DNA from: Polychytrium aggregatum
Taxonomy: Eukaryota > Chytridiomycota > Chytridiomycetes > Polychytriales
Length of the DNA: 64,000 nt
Direction: 5' to 3'
Assembly: GCF_025602895.1 (NCBI RefSeq)
Contig: NW_026516247.1
Location: 1-64,000 of the forward strand
Shown: in pieces, positions 41,702-54,641 of the stretch
How positions within the stretch are numbered: the stretch's first letter is position 1
Layout: each line of letters opens with the position of its first letter
Program-made: the position numbers and the translations under genes
The notes under the pieces: generated by a model
What the model was told of the DNA's origin: nothing
The model's database searches: none
What the model saw: only the letters and a program-made list of their open reading frames with translations

Positions 41702-44700
41702 TCATTCCAGTATCGCCATAATGCGAGTCTGTCCGTCAGGCCCAACGTTCTGTGTGTACTGAAAGAACTCGGGCCCGATCATCGAATATAGAGCCCGCAC
41801 GAGCCTGGCGTTGGCACTCTTGATCTCGGAGCGGTTATCAGGGAGCAGTTTCAGCGAAACGGGCAGAACCACTTTGGTGACCAGCTGGGGCTTGGAAGAG
41901 TAGAGATTTTGGCATAGAACTGCATCGGGCACATGGTGAATAGCTTTCAGTCTCGATGCACCCAAGACCGCCGCATCGTCTCGAGACCATACGGATCATC
42001 TGCAACAGCCACAGAGCAGCGGCTCATGGCCGATCGATCACCCTCGATCCTGCCAAGATGCCACCGTCCGCTTGACCACATCAACTTAGCGGTGGCGGCG
42101 CCTATTTTGTCTCACCTATCATTTTTTCGACTACGGCGGCCTTGACCTTGGCGTTTGTTCCGTATTGGGCAATGCTCGTCAGGCTCTGCAGGAGCAACGC
42201 ATTGTCGGTATGGTCAACCAGCCGGTCCAGCGTCTGGCCTGCCGCTGTTCGAAGTGGAAGATTTGACGACCCAACGAGATTGGTGACTGTTGGAACTATG
42301 TTGGCAACATATATATCCGCGCGATCCTGATTGGCAGCGTCCGAGTAAAATGGTCGCATCAGTGACGTCCATTGTGAACCAAACGACCCCCCCCTCAAGG
42401 AACATCGCATTCCGCTCTTGGTACCATTCGTGCAGTAACAATGGTGGGGATTTGTTCGACTATACCTTGAGCATCGGTAAGAGTGCATCGAAGCACTGGA
42501 GAGCACACAGAGCCACCTTGCTGTTGCCGTCCTTGATGCGCTCGTTGATGTGGTCCACCACTTTGACCATATGGGTCGATTCGATAATCTCGCCGCTGCT
42601 CTGAATCAGCTCCGCCGTTTTTACCAGTCCATCGTGGCGCTGTTTCCAATCTGAAGGACAAAATTTGATATGAGCGCTGGTTTCCTCTCCAGTCGCATCG
42701 GAGATGGGGCACAAGAATCGAGACGGTCATTGGCTGGGCAGACAGTGCTATCGACAACGCGCGGCCATACCGCTGGATGTCATCTCAGCGTATAGCCCTT
42801 GCAGCCTTTCCATCTCGTCGTCGGCGACCTCCTTGAGTTTGATTCTAGACTTTGTGCTCTTTTGGCGTGAGAGCGATCGTGAAGCCCGCCCTTGTTCAGC
42901 TGTGCAGATGCGATCCATTCGAATGTCAAAATCAGCACACAGCAACCCCTCATTGCGCTAATAATGATAAGCTGTGTGATTGCAAACCCACATGGTCCGA
43001 TGTTTGAGTCTGACTTGACTAGCTGCTGCGTCGAGTCACGGGCGCTCTTGCTCGCTTGTCGCTGTGCATCCCGGATTTCACGGACGCTTGAAGGTGGAAG
43101 ACTCTTCTCGACCGCTTTGTCAAATTCAGGGAGCTTGGACAACGACTGCACAATCTGGCGTGCTGCCTGTCGGGTTTCACTCGATCCATCCCGAAGAAAC
43201 TGAACCAGCACCGTAAATAGCCTGTCGGCTTCCATAGGCTGCAGATACTTGACTGCCTGACCCTCGCCCATCCCGACAATCGCCCGAGAGAGCAGCGTGG
43301 CAACCTTGGTGCGAACGACTGTGTTTTTGTGGTCGGCATTGGGCAGAACGGCCGTGACGAGACGAGCCGGTCCAACGGCCCCGCTCATAAGGGAAAGCGC
43401 CTTGTCGGCCTCTTCAATGATGAACCCGCCCTCTCCGAGCTTCTTGAGTAGAGTGGCCGTGGTGATGTCCAAGTCTGCTTCCATGGCTTTGCCAAGCTTG
43501 ACAAACATGTCTCCGAGCAATCCAATCGCCACTTTTGAGACCGACGATCGCAGATTCTGCACCTGGCCTACCACCGATAGCACTAGTTCATGGAGCTGTG
43601 TCTGGAACATGTCTGGACGATCGTCCAGGATTCCTCGCAGGCTCTCCAGCGCTCGCGATTTGACATCCCACTCTTGCTCCGATTTGAGAATCGCTAGGGC
43701 ATCGCGGAACTGCTGGTCGGCTGGCATCGTGGCAGGCTTGGTGTGGTCGGGTTTCCGTCCGGGCTGAAGGCCAGACTTGGTCTTGGGCTTTTCTCGGGTG
43801 ACACTTGGAGGGGACTCGAGGGCGGCGACATGCTTTTGCAGCGCATAATCGGCTGCTTTGTTGGATGGCTTGTTGTGGCTCTCGGTTGCTTCGTGTGATT
43901 CACCTCTTTCGTTCTGGCCGGGTTGCTGCGACTTTTGCGTTCGCATCGAGTTTGAAGCAGCGGCAGGCTGATGGCCTTGGATTTGATGGTCGACGTGGCT
44001 GCTTTTTTCCGGTTGATCGATCTTGGTCGTCGCAGCTCGCTTCACGGAACGCACCGGTTTGGCTGGGAGTTCTTGATCCCCAGGCTTGTCGGCATTGATT
44101 GCAGTGTTGGTCTCCTTTCTGAGGAATGCCGTTGGAATGTTTGCCGAGTCCTGGGCATCTCGTGCATGGGAGAAGGCTTGAGCCGAACGATCTGTATCTC
44201 TCTCCTGCATTGTGTATATCGCCGGTCTCTCAGCAGTGGCTTGCCTACTGCCAGGTACCATAACGGTCTCCGACGACGGCGCGAGATCGCTGCTCCTCTC
44301 ATCTTGACTCAAGGCTAGCTGCCCTTCGCTCACCGTTGCCCGTCGCTCGTGCGATCGGCTTGGGTCCCTGGTCTTGGTGGTTGGCAATGCTTTTCTTGAC
44401 GCCAGTGTCGGTACATACCCTTCCCCGGCATTGTCAAGAATGTGCTGCCTTCCAGACGGAGCGTTTCGTTCGCGCTTCGAATCATCAAGGGACTCCAGGA
44501 CCCCACTTAGTTTATGCGATCCATAGGTTGGAAGATCGTCATCGTTGTGAGTCAAGACACTCCGTGATAGAGTCGACGGCTCTGCCGCAACCGATATCGA
44601 GCAGCTTTCATGGGTATCAGTCAGTGTATGATATGCGATGGAATGCGTAGCATCGGTAGTGATGAGATGAGTTGCTTTGTCAACATTTCTGCGAGTACTC

Positions 44701-47636
44701 GGCAGAGGAGATTTGCTTTCTTTCGATGGTGCACAGGAAGCTGCTGCCCTTGGCTTTGGGCTGCTTCGCACGAACGGCATATATGCGGGATCTCTGTGAC
44801 TTGCTGATGGATCTGTCTCGTCGGAAGGGCTCCGCCAATGCGGCTCTGAGGATTTGGAATGTGGGTGGTCCTTTTGGCTTCCCAGGCGTGGCATCGCAGG
44901 AGTTTGTCCATGCAGCAAGTTCGCGCTGTCAGATGAGGCTTCGCGCCGGTGTGGGGCAGCACGGTGTGTCTGTGGACCCTGATTTTTCCAAGGACGGTCG
45001 ATTTCGATGATGGTACTCGAAGGAGCCACCAAAATCGGCTCGGACATGGATGATGTTGAGCGTGCTGCATCCAGCTGCATATGGTCGTGACTGTTCTCTG
45101 CAATGGGGTCAAGTTCATCCGAGACAGCAGCACTCACGCTGCGGATACGCGGGAGCTTGGGACGCTCAAAGCCCGCACGCGCCGTTGCCGTAACTACCCT
45201 GCTGCCCATCGCGGGGTCAAATCCAGGGCGAGGTGCTGGATTCGATTCGGAAAAGCGTCTGGATCCTGCTCCCGGCGCCAGTACACAGCCGGGACTCAGC
45301 GTCTGGCGGCGATCGGACCCTTGGGCTGAGCTGGGCAAACTCGAGTCGCTCTTGAGCTCAATATAGTCCGAGGACCCGGTCGAAGTAGTCTGTGAGTAGC
45401 CAGAGCCATAGCTGACCGTGGTAGTCGTCCTTGCCGACGGACTGGCATCGCTGACCTCGTCAGAGTGACCGGGGGGTGTAGAAGACATGCTCGAGTACCG
45501 TCGGGGCGGAGACGGCTTGTCATCGTCACCGATCTCTGAGGCGATTGCGGTTGAGGCGTCAGGCGAAAACAGAGCTTGGCGACTGAGACCACGGCCAGCG
45601 CGGCTGGGGGTTTCCCGCGGCGGCTTTGCGAAGACTGCTGGTGGTGCGACCCGGCGCATATCAGCAGCTGTTGACGATGAACGACTTGGGTGGTATGCGG
45701 TGCTGGCGTCGTCCCTCTCGGTGGGAACACTAGAGCGCCGAGACGAAATCGAGCATTGGGTCGTGGGCGAAGTCAGGACGATTTGCTGTCGTACATCAGT
45801 CGAAGGCTTGGCTGGTGAGCGCTGAATTGTAGGGAAGGGAGCGGCGTCGTTGGCCAGTGAGAGTTGAGACAGCGGCCGAGGCGTCGTTGTGTTGGAACGG
45901 GAGATGATGTGCTCGACCAGCCCGTCGGCGTTTAGCTGTGGGATTGTCGGATCAGAGAATCGGAGGAGCAGTAGCTGCAGCGTTTCGTCGTCGACGCCAT
46001 ACTCCCTCAGCATTCGAAGCAGGCGCTCTGGGGTGATGAAGGACGAGATGACCGAGTATGCTTCGACGGTGACGTACTTGACCTTGGCCTTTGGGTCGCG
46101 CAGAGCTGTCAGCAAATCGACGACCAGCGACGGCACATCAAAGTTGCGAACCTCAAAGTTCAGAAGCGCCGTGGTGATGCAATTGACAATTTCTTCTCGT
46201 ACTCTTGGATGAGGGTGGCCGAGACTCCGCAGGAGACATGCCAGGACGCTCTTGGGAGAGTGGATGGTCATCAGCAGCGTAGTGATCTTCATGGCTGTCT
46301 GGCGCATGACCATTTTGTTGTCTGCAAACTTTTCGATGAGCGATGCAATCACGGCGCTGAGGTGCGGCCGCATGTCCTCGCCCATGTCCTTGGCCATCCT
46401 CCCGAGGATATGCAGAGCCGTTAGAGAGATCTTGAAATTGTGGTCACCCATGAGTACGCTCAAAAAGCTGAGAAACGACCTGAGGTGGGGCCGGAGCGTG
46501 GTTTGGTTGTCGTCGCGGAAGCACAGGTCCTGCAGCTCTTCGATGGCGGCCGCCCGAGTCTTCCAGTCCCCGTCGACTTGTAGCCGGGCGATAATCGAGA
46601 GCGGCACGAAGCCAAACTCCAGGTTCAGGGCCCCACCCGAGCCGCCGTGCTGGCCCTTGCCCAGGATCTTGATGCTCTGGTCTGCTTGCGCGCGATATCC
46701 AGATGCCTCGTCGAGGGCATGGGCTTCCAAGGAGACTCCAACTCTCCGGGGCAACGCCGGCTGCTTTGTTCTCCCAGAGGGCTCTGCCGCCGAGTGAGGG
46801 CTTGCAGAGGCCACGAGCTTGCCACCCATGCCTTGCGGATTGGAGCGGAACACTTTGTAGAGCTGTTTTTGAGTTGGCCCAAGCATCTGGACAGACTCCT
46901 GAATGGAGGCGTCGCCAAAGAGCTCCACGAGATGAGCGAGGGCCTTGCCGGCGCTGTTGACGACAGCATCCGACACATCCCGAAGGCGACCGACCAAGCC
47001 GCCGACAAGCTGGTCAAAGTCCCAGCTGCCGCTATCCTGATCCATCACCACAAGGGCAGCGTCGATGGCTTCCTTACGGACCCGCCAATCCTCGTTCTCG
47101 ATTCCGTATTTTACGAGGCAGGAAACGGCCATTTCGGCGCTGCTGGCGTGCCGCAGGTACGCCTGGAAAGTCTCGAAGGCGGCCTTGCGCACCAAGAACT
47201 TTGGGTGGCCAAGCGAGACCACGATCGTTGGAAGCAGGATTGCAAATGCGGCTTCAGCGGGAGAGATGGTATAGCTATCGGCTTCGTCGTTGCTGTCGCC
47301 GCTCCCATCAGTACGGTCGTCACTGACGCTGCTGCTACGGCTGTGGGTCTTGCTGCCGTTTCTCGATCGACCAACCAGGAGAGGGATCAGCTCGATCAAA
47401 AAGTTGAGGGTCTCGATCGATACTTTTGGATTTGAGTCCGAGATGCGGGACTTGAGGCGCGAGAACAACGTGGACAGATCCGTAAAGTTGCTTGTCGACA
47501 CGATCGGGAGGTGGTTTTGCTTCAGCTCAGCCCGGAGTGCTTCGACGGAATTAAGGCGCACGCTTGGATTCTCGCTCTCGAGGCCGCTGAAGATACTGCT
47601 ATCTAAACGAGGAATTGTTCCGTATTCCAGACTCAT
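41702..47636 (-). CDS. TOG-array (TOGARAM/crescerin-like) microtubule protein
   Basis: Large HEAT-repeat protein with TOG domains at both ends. Exon 1 (47636-42992) starts MSLEYGTIP. TOG1 spans roughly residues 20-260 (LLPTIVVSLGHPKFLVRKAAFE, NEDWRVRKEAIDAAL). TOG2 lies around 350-570 (DGDWKTRAAAIEELQDLC, KFADNKMVMRQTAM, HPHPRVREEIVNCITTALL). A Ser-rich disordered linker of about 700 residues follows, then TOG3 (WDVKSRALESLRGIL). Later exons 42899-42771, 42650-42466, about 42329-42112 and about 41950-41702 complete TOG4 (DWKQRHDGLV, AKVKAAVVEKM, KSANARLVRALYSMIG). Family members act on ciliary/axonemal microtubules, so this points to a flagellated organism. CLASP or XMAP215 are alternatives, but the two-plus-two layout with a long linker favours TOGARAM. 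Confidence 0.82.
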
Positions 47637-48619
47637 GGTGGGGCTGCGCTGAACGTGGGAATGACGGGGGGGGGTGAAAGCAAGCGCGGCAGCCATCAAG
47701 CACCGCGATGGCCAGAGGTCGAGAGAGCATGCAAGGGATGGGGTGAGCAGATCGGCATGCGGGCTCGCATGTAATGCAGAGCGAATGCAATCCAAAGCCC
47801 GTGCAATCAAACGGCAACCAGTAATCGCATCTGGAGGCCATCGCTGAACCGAGCATTCACCCGCACCGGACTTCCACTCGCGGTCTTACTCAGGAGCAAA
47901 GGCCGCGCGGAGGGATCAGAAGGGCTGGTCAGTTTTTCGGTTTGAGATGGGGAGAGTCGCAGATGGGTTGTTTGGAGAAGGCCGAGGTAGGGCGAGGGCA
48001 AGGGTCGGCTGCAAAGGTCGCATCGGCAGGCAGGCAGGACAATGTCGCCGACGCAACCACACCCCCTGAATCAGGGGCTACCACGTGAGCGGGGCTCCCA
48101 CATACCGAAACGGAACTTTTCAACATGTGGATGGCTTGTGGGGATGGAGCGCTGTCGATCGGGGCTCGCACTGTTTTGATGGACTCGACCGAGGGAGGGG
48201 AGATATACCGCAGAGATATGGAGCCCTGGACGGACTCTACGGGATGGGCATCCAGGAGACGATTTGTGGACTCGTAACATCACCACGACCATGTACCACA
48301 CACTTGACTTTCACACCGCCGCTCGATCGAAGAGGAGGGGTGCGGTGCTCGATTTTTCTGAATATATATCGGCCGTCATGCCAGTAACGGCGTTGGACAA
48401 AGCCAGGCCAGTGCGCCGAGATACTCTTGGCTGCATTTCGTTCAGGCCGAAGCCACTCACCGCGCCGCCATTTGCTGTTTGGCTTGCGAAAGCCTTGGGT
48501 CGCATCGACAGCGACCGCATGCGATCGCCGTCTGAGCTCTTGCCGAAAGGACCTCAAGTTGTGCTCCCATCCCCGCTCTCGGCCTGCACAGGATGAATCA
48601 TACTGCGTGCTGTATTCTG
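47637..48619. other. Intergenic, 980 bp
   Basis: Between two minus-strand genes: the promoter of the TOG-array gene and the 3' flank of the BRPF-like gene. A G-run lies at 47668-47675. No coding sequence was recognised. Confidence 0.5.
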
Positions 48620-51600
48620 TTATGGTGACGATGCACGGGAGGATCCTGTGCTGTCCGATCCTTCAGGCAGATCCTCTGGCTCCAGCGACATTGGTCGTGT
48701 TTTGCGGATGACATCGAGGATCTCGGTCGAGTCATCCAGATTGGCTCTGGGGATGCGCGGCAGTGGTCCCTCCGCAAAGCGCAGGTGGTGTGCGCCGGAT
48801 CCTTTGCGCAGAGTCCTCCTCGGGTGCACCTCATCGGGCATCAAGACGGTCTGAGACTGCGGCAGTGCAAGCAATAGCGATGCCATCTCGTTGGTTTCCG
48901 GTGAAACGGCCCTCGAGGCTGGCTTGGAAGCCGATGGCGCTGATAGAGTCGACTCGGGCTCGGTGGAAAGTTGCAATGTCTGAGACGAAGCTTGCTTGGA
49001 GGGCGACGTCGAGGGCCTCCTGGATCGGGTTCGGGGTCGTGTTGCGGCCGTTGACCGAGGGGCCGGATCCTCGCTTGGAGCAGATGCCGGTGTTGTGCCT
49101 GCTGCGCCGTCGGCAGGAGCAGCGGGCACCAATACTTCTGTCGCATCAGTAGAGCCGCTCTCCGCGGCGTCATTGGAAGGGGGCTCGGTTGCTCGGCCAG
49201 AGTCGGACTCGGTAGTTTCGTCGGCCAGTGCTTTTGCTTCTGCAAGGACACTTGCTGAAGGCCGGCCTGATTCACGGAGCGACGACGAGCCTCTGGTGCG
49301 TCCTTTGCTTGGTTCCGGAGTCTCTACGGTCTGTGCCGTACTGGATGTCGATGGTCGATCTCTCTTTCGCCTCGAGGATGGTGTTGGTGTCGCTAGGGGC
49401 AGCCTTTGGTCTGTCGACAATCCATCCGCGGGCATCGGAGTTGCAGGTTCGTCGATGCGTCGTTTTGACCGCGAGGGGGGCGTGGCTCCCTCTGTCTCTG
49501 CGGGCGAAGAGCCTGACTTCTCTGTGCTGTTGTTGGGCGCCCGCGACCTGCCTTCGCTGACGGGAGCCGCGGTAGGAGTAACGAGAGCAGGCTCTGACTC
49601 TCGTGATCTCGCCGATTCTCCTGCTCGGTCCTGAATCCGCTGCGAGCGCTTCCGTGGCGTGGCGAGTCGGCCAGACAGCATATCTGGAGCTTTCGGAGCC
49701 TCTACTGTCTCTGGCAACGCATCGATATCCATTTGGTGCTCGCCATCGTGGGAATGGACCGCCACCGGAGATGAGTCTGCTACAAGCGTCGTCTGTCTGT
49801 GGCCACCCGGAGTGGCTGATCGCAGTTCCAGCAATCTCTTGCTGCTTCGCGGGGTAGCTTGGGGAACGTCAGTGGTCTTTGGTCGCTTGACTCGCCGGTT
49901 CTTGTCCGCTGTGGCTTCGCTGCCATCTGGCAGAGTCTGATCGGGCAGTTGTCCATCCCTCGTCTCTTCCGGACCAGCATCGCTCGCGACAAAGTCCTCA
50001 AAGAGGACTTTACCACCGCTGTATTCCTGCGGCGCTGCTCGTCTTCGAGTAGAGGATACCGAGCCTCCGTGGGTTGCCTTATGACGGCGAGGCGACTTTC
50101 GCGGCGACGTTGAAGTTGCGGCAACCAGAGCCTGGTTGTCTGTGTGCTGCTCAGCAAGAGCCTCCTTTGCAAGCCGGTCGCCGGTTGGGTCTCCGTACCC
50201 AAACAGCTCCAGCAGTGGCCGGTAGCTCATGAGCCGCCGAGCGGCATCGTGTTGCGCGAGCACCTCACACCGAAACTTGTACTCGGGATACAGGACTTTC
50301 GCTGCCTTCCTTAGTCGGTCAGCAGCCTTCCAGTACAGGGTATCGGACCTATTATAGAGCATGGCGTTCTCCCAGATCAAAGTCAGGTCGGTCTGGAGCC
50401 GGAGATGGGAGGGAGGAACGGAAACAGTCGTCTGAGTATGCATGTGACGAGATCTGTGGCCGAACATTGGCCGCGATGCCGTGCATTGGGGGCGTCCTTG
50501 AGCTCAGGTGAGACCACAATACCCCACTTGTCGGCGCGACAACAGCCAACATTGCCGCGCGGCAGACACTGACGTACCCAGAGTTGATTCAGGTCTTCGT
50601 ACTCGTACTTTTCGATGCGCTTGGATATCAGGGACATGTCCATCGGCGACTTTACAACATCCAGATAATCTGGAACATCAAACAGCGATACTGGGTGGAG
50701 GAAGAACTTGCGACTGTCCAGCCTGACGGATAATCCGGGCGACATGCCAAGGGAGTCAGTGGCATGCGTTCCTGTGACTCACTCAGCAGACCATGAGCAG
50801 TCGGTGCAGAACAGCATGGCTAGCAGCATGGCGGATCAACAGCCCCTTCCGGCACATCGCAGCACGACTGTCAAGTTTTGTTGACACAGCGGCAAGATGC
50901 CTCCAGCGGCACCGCGTGAAACATACTTTTTGAACTCTTCAAGCACAGCCCGGAAGATTCGGGTCTGGGGCAGCAGAACCTGCTCAATGTACTCCTTGTA
51001 CACACCGTACAGCTTGAGCTTTTCGCGTTCACGCTTTCGGACGAGCTCACACAGTGTCCGCACTTTTTCGAGGTCGGTTCGGAAGCGCACGAGGAACTCG
51101 TAGCGCTTGGCACTGATCATCTCGTCCTCCTGGTTTGCCGATGTCGTTGCTGTCCATGGCTGAGGGCAATAGATGCCACACGAAATGCCAGAGTGCGAAT
51201 GCGTCAGACATCGCGTTCGGGACAGTAATGCATCGGTACCATCCTCGACTTACTTCCAGATGCAGTCGCTTGAGCAGCGGTGCCCCCCGCCGAGACTCCC
51301 GCTTCAGTGCCCAGTACTTGGCAAGGACCTCGAGGAAGTTGGATTTCTTGATCGAGGCGAAGCGCTTGCCGCTGTGTTCGCGGATTTTGTTCAGGATGTA
51401 GATCGGAATCCGCGGCGCATCGAAAAAGCTCCTGTTTCCCTTGATCGGGGCTGCTCCGGGAGTGGAGCTTGCAGAAGGTCCCATGACGGACTGGTGGGCA
51501 CCGGATGTAGAAGCGGTGCTGCCTGATATGTCGGCGAACTCATCGTCGGTATGGCCGTTGCTCTTGGCCGAGCCATCCCTGCCTGCGCCAACAGAGTGCC

Positions 51601-54067
51601 GGCCAGACAGATCGTGGTGAGTCTTTTCGCGGTGCTCCTTCTAAACATATAGCGAAAGCAGGACCAGTGAGTGTGCTGTCAATGATGGAGCGCCATCGGC
51701 GATCTGTCGTACAGCACCAATTGAATTGGTAGCCCATGCAGCTTACCGGCGCATGGCGATCACACAAAACACGGAGGCCGTTGCTGTCCTGTGGCGAACC
51801 GGCCTTCATCTTCATGTATAGTCCCGCCTCGCGAGCACACATGACGTGGAAAGCAAGAAAGCAACTCTTATTGCTGCACTGGATGCACGCACCCATCTTC
51901 TTCTTGCAAATGCAGCACACCTGGGTGTCGTCAGCGAAAAAGTTGGGCACAGCGTTAGAGTCGCGGGCCGCGCATTGCGACTGTTCGCCGAGAGACCGAT
52001 ATAGCAACGGGGCAGGCTGCCTCCGGTTAGCGTACGCACCAGCTTCCAGCGATCGCGCGGCACTTTATCAATGTTGTCGATGGGCTCCATATATATGGTG
52101 TTCGATATGATGACTTCGGGTATAAACAGTGCACACAAAAGATGTGCCCACTGGTTGGTCGTCGTCTGCTTGAAGGCCCCGCCCTCCACTGGGCAGAAGA
52201 TACACGCCTGGGAGCCATCGGTTGGTTGCGGGTTGTCAGCGATGCATCCAGCGTGCGTTTCAAGAAATCGAGTATGCTTCAGACGCCTACCACTTTGGCT
52301 TCAGGATTGATCATGCATTTGCGACAGAGCCACTGGCCTTCGGGGATATATGGGATGCCATAGCAGTCTTTGGCGACGGGTGGGAATCTTGACGTTAGTT
52401 CATGATTTGCAGCAGCCGGGATGGTGCCTAAGCACCAACTGTGCAGCGGGGTGATGGGCGTACCCTGATGAACTGCGAGATTGCAGCCATCGCAGAACAC
52501 AATGGCGTTGCTGTTTTCGCACTCAGCGTCGTCGCAAATCGCACAGGGACAGTCCTCGGGCACGGGGACCTGCCCCTTGCTTCCTTTCGGAAGATCCTTG
52601 GTCTGCGATGATTGCGAGGCCGTGATCCGAAGCAAAGCCGCAAATGAGGCGAGACGTGAGATAAAGAGCTGTCGTGAAACGAAGCAGGCGGGCAGTCGGT
52701 TGCCCACACAGCTGCATGCATAGTGCGGCATTCGCACAGCGCAATCTATCCACACTCTCCTTGAGTCAAGAGCATTGTGCAGTACCATGCCAGGCAACGC
52801 GACTTGTCATTCAACATACCAACTCGAACCATTCCTTTTCGAGCAGATCCATGATGAGTTCGAAATTCTCTTCGGTCAGGAGCGGAAGGCTGTGCATCTT
52901 GCGCTCCTCGTTGAGCGAGGCAAGCCACACTTGATCTGCAAAAGCGCACCGACAGATCAGCTGCGCTGTCTCTGGCTCCAGCCATTCCAGGTGCATCACA
53001 TGGGGGCAAGACGACTGTCGATTCAAACACAACATACCTTGCTCGTCCATATCGTATTCGATGCGGCTTGCCAGTTCATCCTCGGAGGGATCTGCATTCA
53101 GAACAGACAGAGTGAGGCGAGGCGAAATGCCTCGACGCGGACAACTTTGGTCTGCATGGCAGATCCGCAGCTGCTATGAGAGCAGCAGGCACATCTCTAT
53201 GGGCAAGTTTGAGGATTCTGCGCGTCATGGACAATCTGCGCAAGACGGCAGCCTACCCAGATATCGAATAAAGGGCCGATCGGCGATTTTGAGCACATTA
53301 CTGGGCGTCTGCGGCTCTGACTCAGGCTCCGGTATGGCATGGACGCAGTCGATTCGGCGGAAACTCGGCTCGGGAGGACGGACGTTTGGCATCAGCTCGC
53401 GCAGCGAGGGAATGATGGTGGGCAGGTGTGATCCGTCTTCATCGCCAGATAGCGGCGAAGACGGTGGCTGCCAGAATCGGTGCTGGCGGTTTTCGTCGTT
53501 CAATCGGGCCCACGGACCAGCGGTTGCGCCGACATCTTTCTCGCCCTGGCCGTTCTCCAAGGGTGGGCCGTCGACATCTTCCATGGGCTCGCCTTTGATT
53601 TCGGCGGATAGCACCGGCTGCGGCTCGTCGATGGCCGGATCCACGGCCGGATCGACGGCCGGATCGACGGGTACCGAGCGATCGTCTGACTCTCCTAAAT
53701 GAGGTTGGTTCTTTGCGACATACCTGCGCACACGAATCGGCAGCTGGATGTCGAGATCCGGATAGAGCTCCTCGAGGGCGATCTCTTCCCGAGGTTTGTC
53801 GTCCTGGGCGGCGCGAGCCGATCGCCCGGAGCCATGATCGAGAGGCGATTCATGCGAGGAGCGCCGGCCATGGCCGCAGCTATGCTGTATGAGGTCGTCT
53901 TGCTGGCCCCGCAGGGGTTCCGACGACTGTCTGAGCTTGATTGGAGATGGCGGCTCGGCCGAGAGCGAGGGCTCCTTCAGGGGTCTGATTCGCCTCTTCC
54001 GGGAAACAGCCCCGTCCGAGGGGGTGTCCGAGACAACCGAATGTCGGCGGTGTGGGGAAGCTTCCAT
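48620..54067 (-). CDS. BRPF/Nto1-like histone acetyltransferase scaffold (EPL1-PHD-ZnK-ePHD-bromodomain)
   Basis: Nuclear scaffold that would bind a MYST acetyltransferase (NuA3/MOZ-type complex) and histone tails. From ATG 54067 the first exon has a basic, acidic-patch N-terminus with a DPAV repeat (about 53640-53680). The EPL1-like region includes RIEYDMDEQ (near 53050), [10 protein letters not shown] and [13 protein letters not shown]1 starts at [12 protein letters not shown] with [10 protein letters not shown], then [17 protein letters not shown]. The zinc knuckle and extended PHD follow ([34 protein letters not shown]). Next are a BRPF-typical helical region ([24 protein letters not shown]), a bromodomain split by an intron ([36 protein letters not shown]) and a long Ser/Thr/Pro disordered tail to 48620. 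About eight exons. No PWWP domain was found. Confidence 0.85.
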
Positions 54068-54641
54068 GGCGGTTGGGATGCAGCTTTGCGGATTGGATCT
54101 GCAACGGAGCAGTGTTGGGCGATGACGCTGGATCAGGCCGATCCGGACGAATGCAGGGCTATGTGCCGGGGGGACGCTGATGCAAGTGTGTCGATGCCGA
54201 TGTGGGATGATCCTATGTCGATGCCAATGCCGGTATCGATGGCGATGTTGATGGCGATGTCGATGCCGATGTCGATGCCGCTCGATGCCGCTCGATGCGA
54301 TGGTTGCTCGAGCCGGTTGTGCCGATTCGCAGCCGGGCTGACGAGCGAGGGCCGCCGAGAAGCCGGTGGGGGCGAGAGCGCGGCGAGAGCGTCCTCGGCC
54401 CTCGGTCGCGTCTCAAAACGTTCGTCGTCGCACGTCGATGTTCGACCTCATCGCTCAACCCCATCGGCATCCGCATCAGCATCGGCATCGGCAGCCGTCT
54501 CCAGTCCCCGGACAGCAGCCCCGCGCACGCCCTGCATCTCACCGTCCCAACTGCTTCGTGTCCACGCATCTCTGCCGCCCTGGCCCTGCCGTTCCAGCCT
54601 TGCCGCCTGATCGTCTTGGAGATTCCCCTGCCGACCTTCCC
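54068..54641. promoter_or_regulatory. Bidirectional promoter with inverted GATGCC/GGCATC repeats
   Basis: 570 bp between divergent genes. About 110 bp of imperfect hexamer repeats (gatgcc/gatgtc, 54180-54300) lie nearer the BRPF-like start. A shorter run of the opposite orientation (ggcatc/gcatcg, about 54465-54500) lies nearer the SCY1-like start. Long overlapping plus-strand open frames here are low-complexity and not considered genes. Confidence 0.45.

Noticed and set aside
53699-54610. 303-codon plus-strand frame with Met/Pro/Ser repeats
   Set aside because: Overlaps the BRPF-like first exon in antisense and then runs through GATG simple repeats; low complexity.
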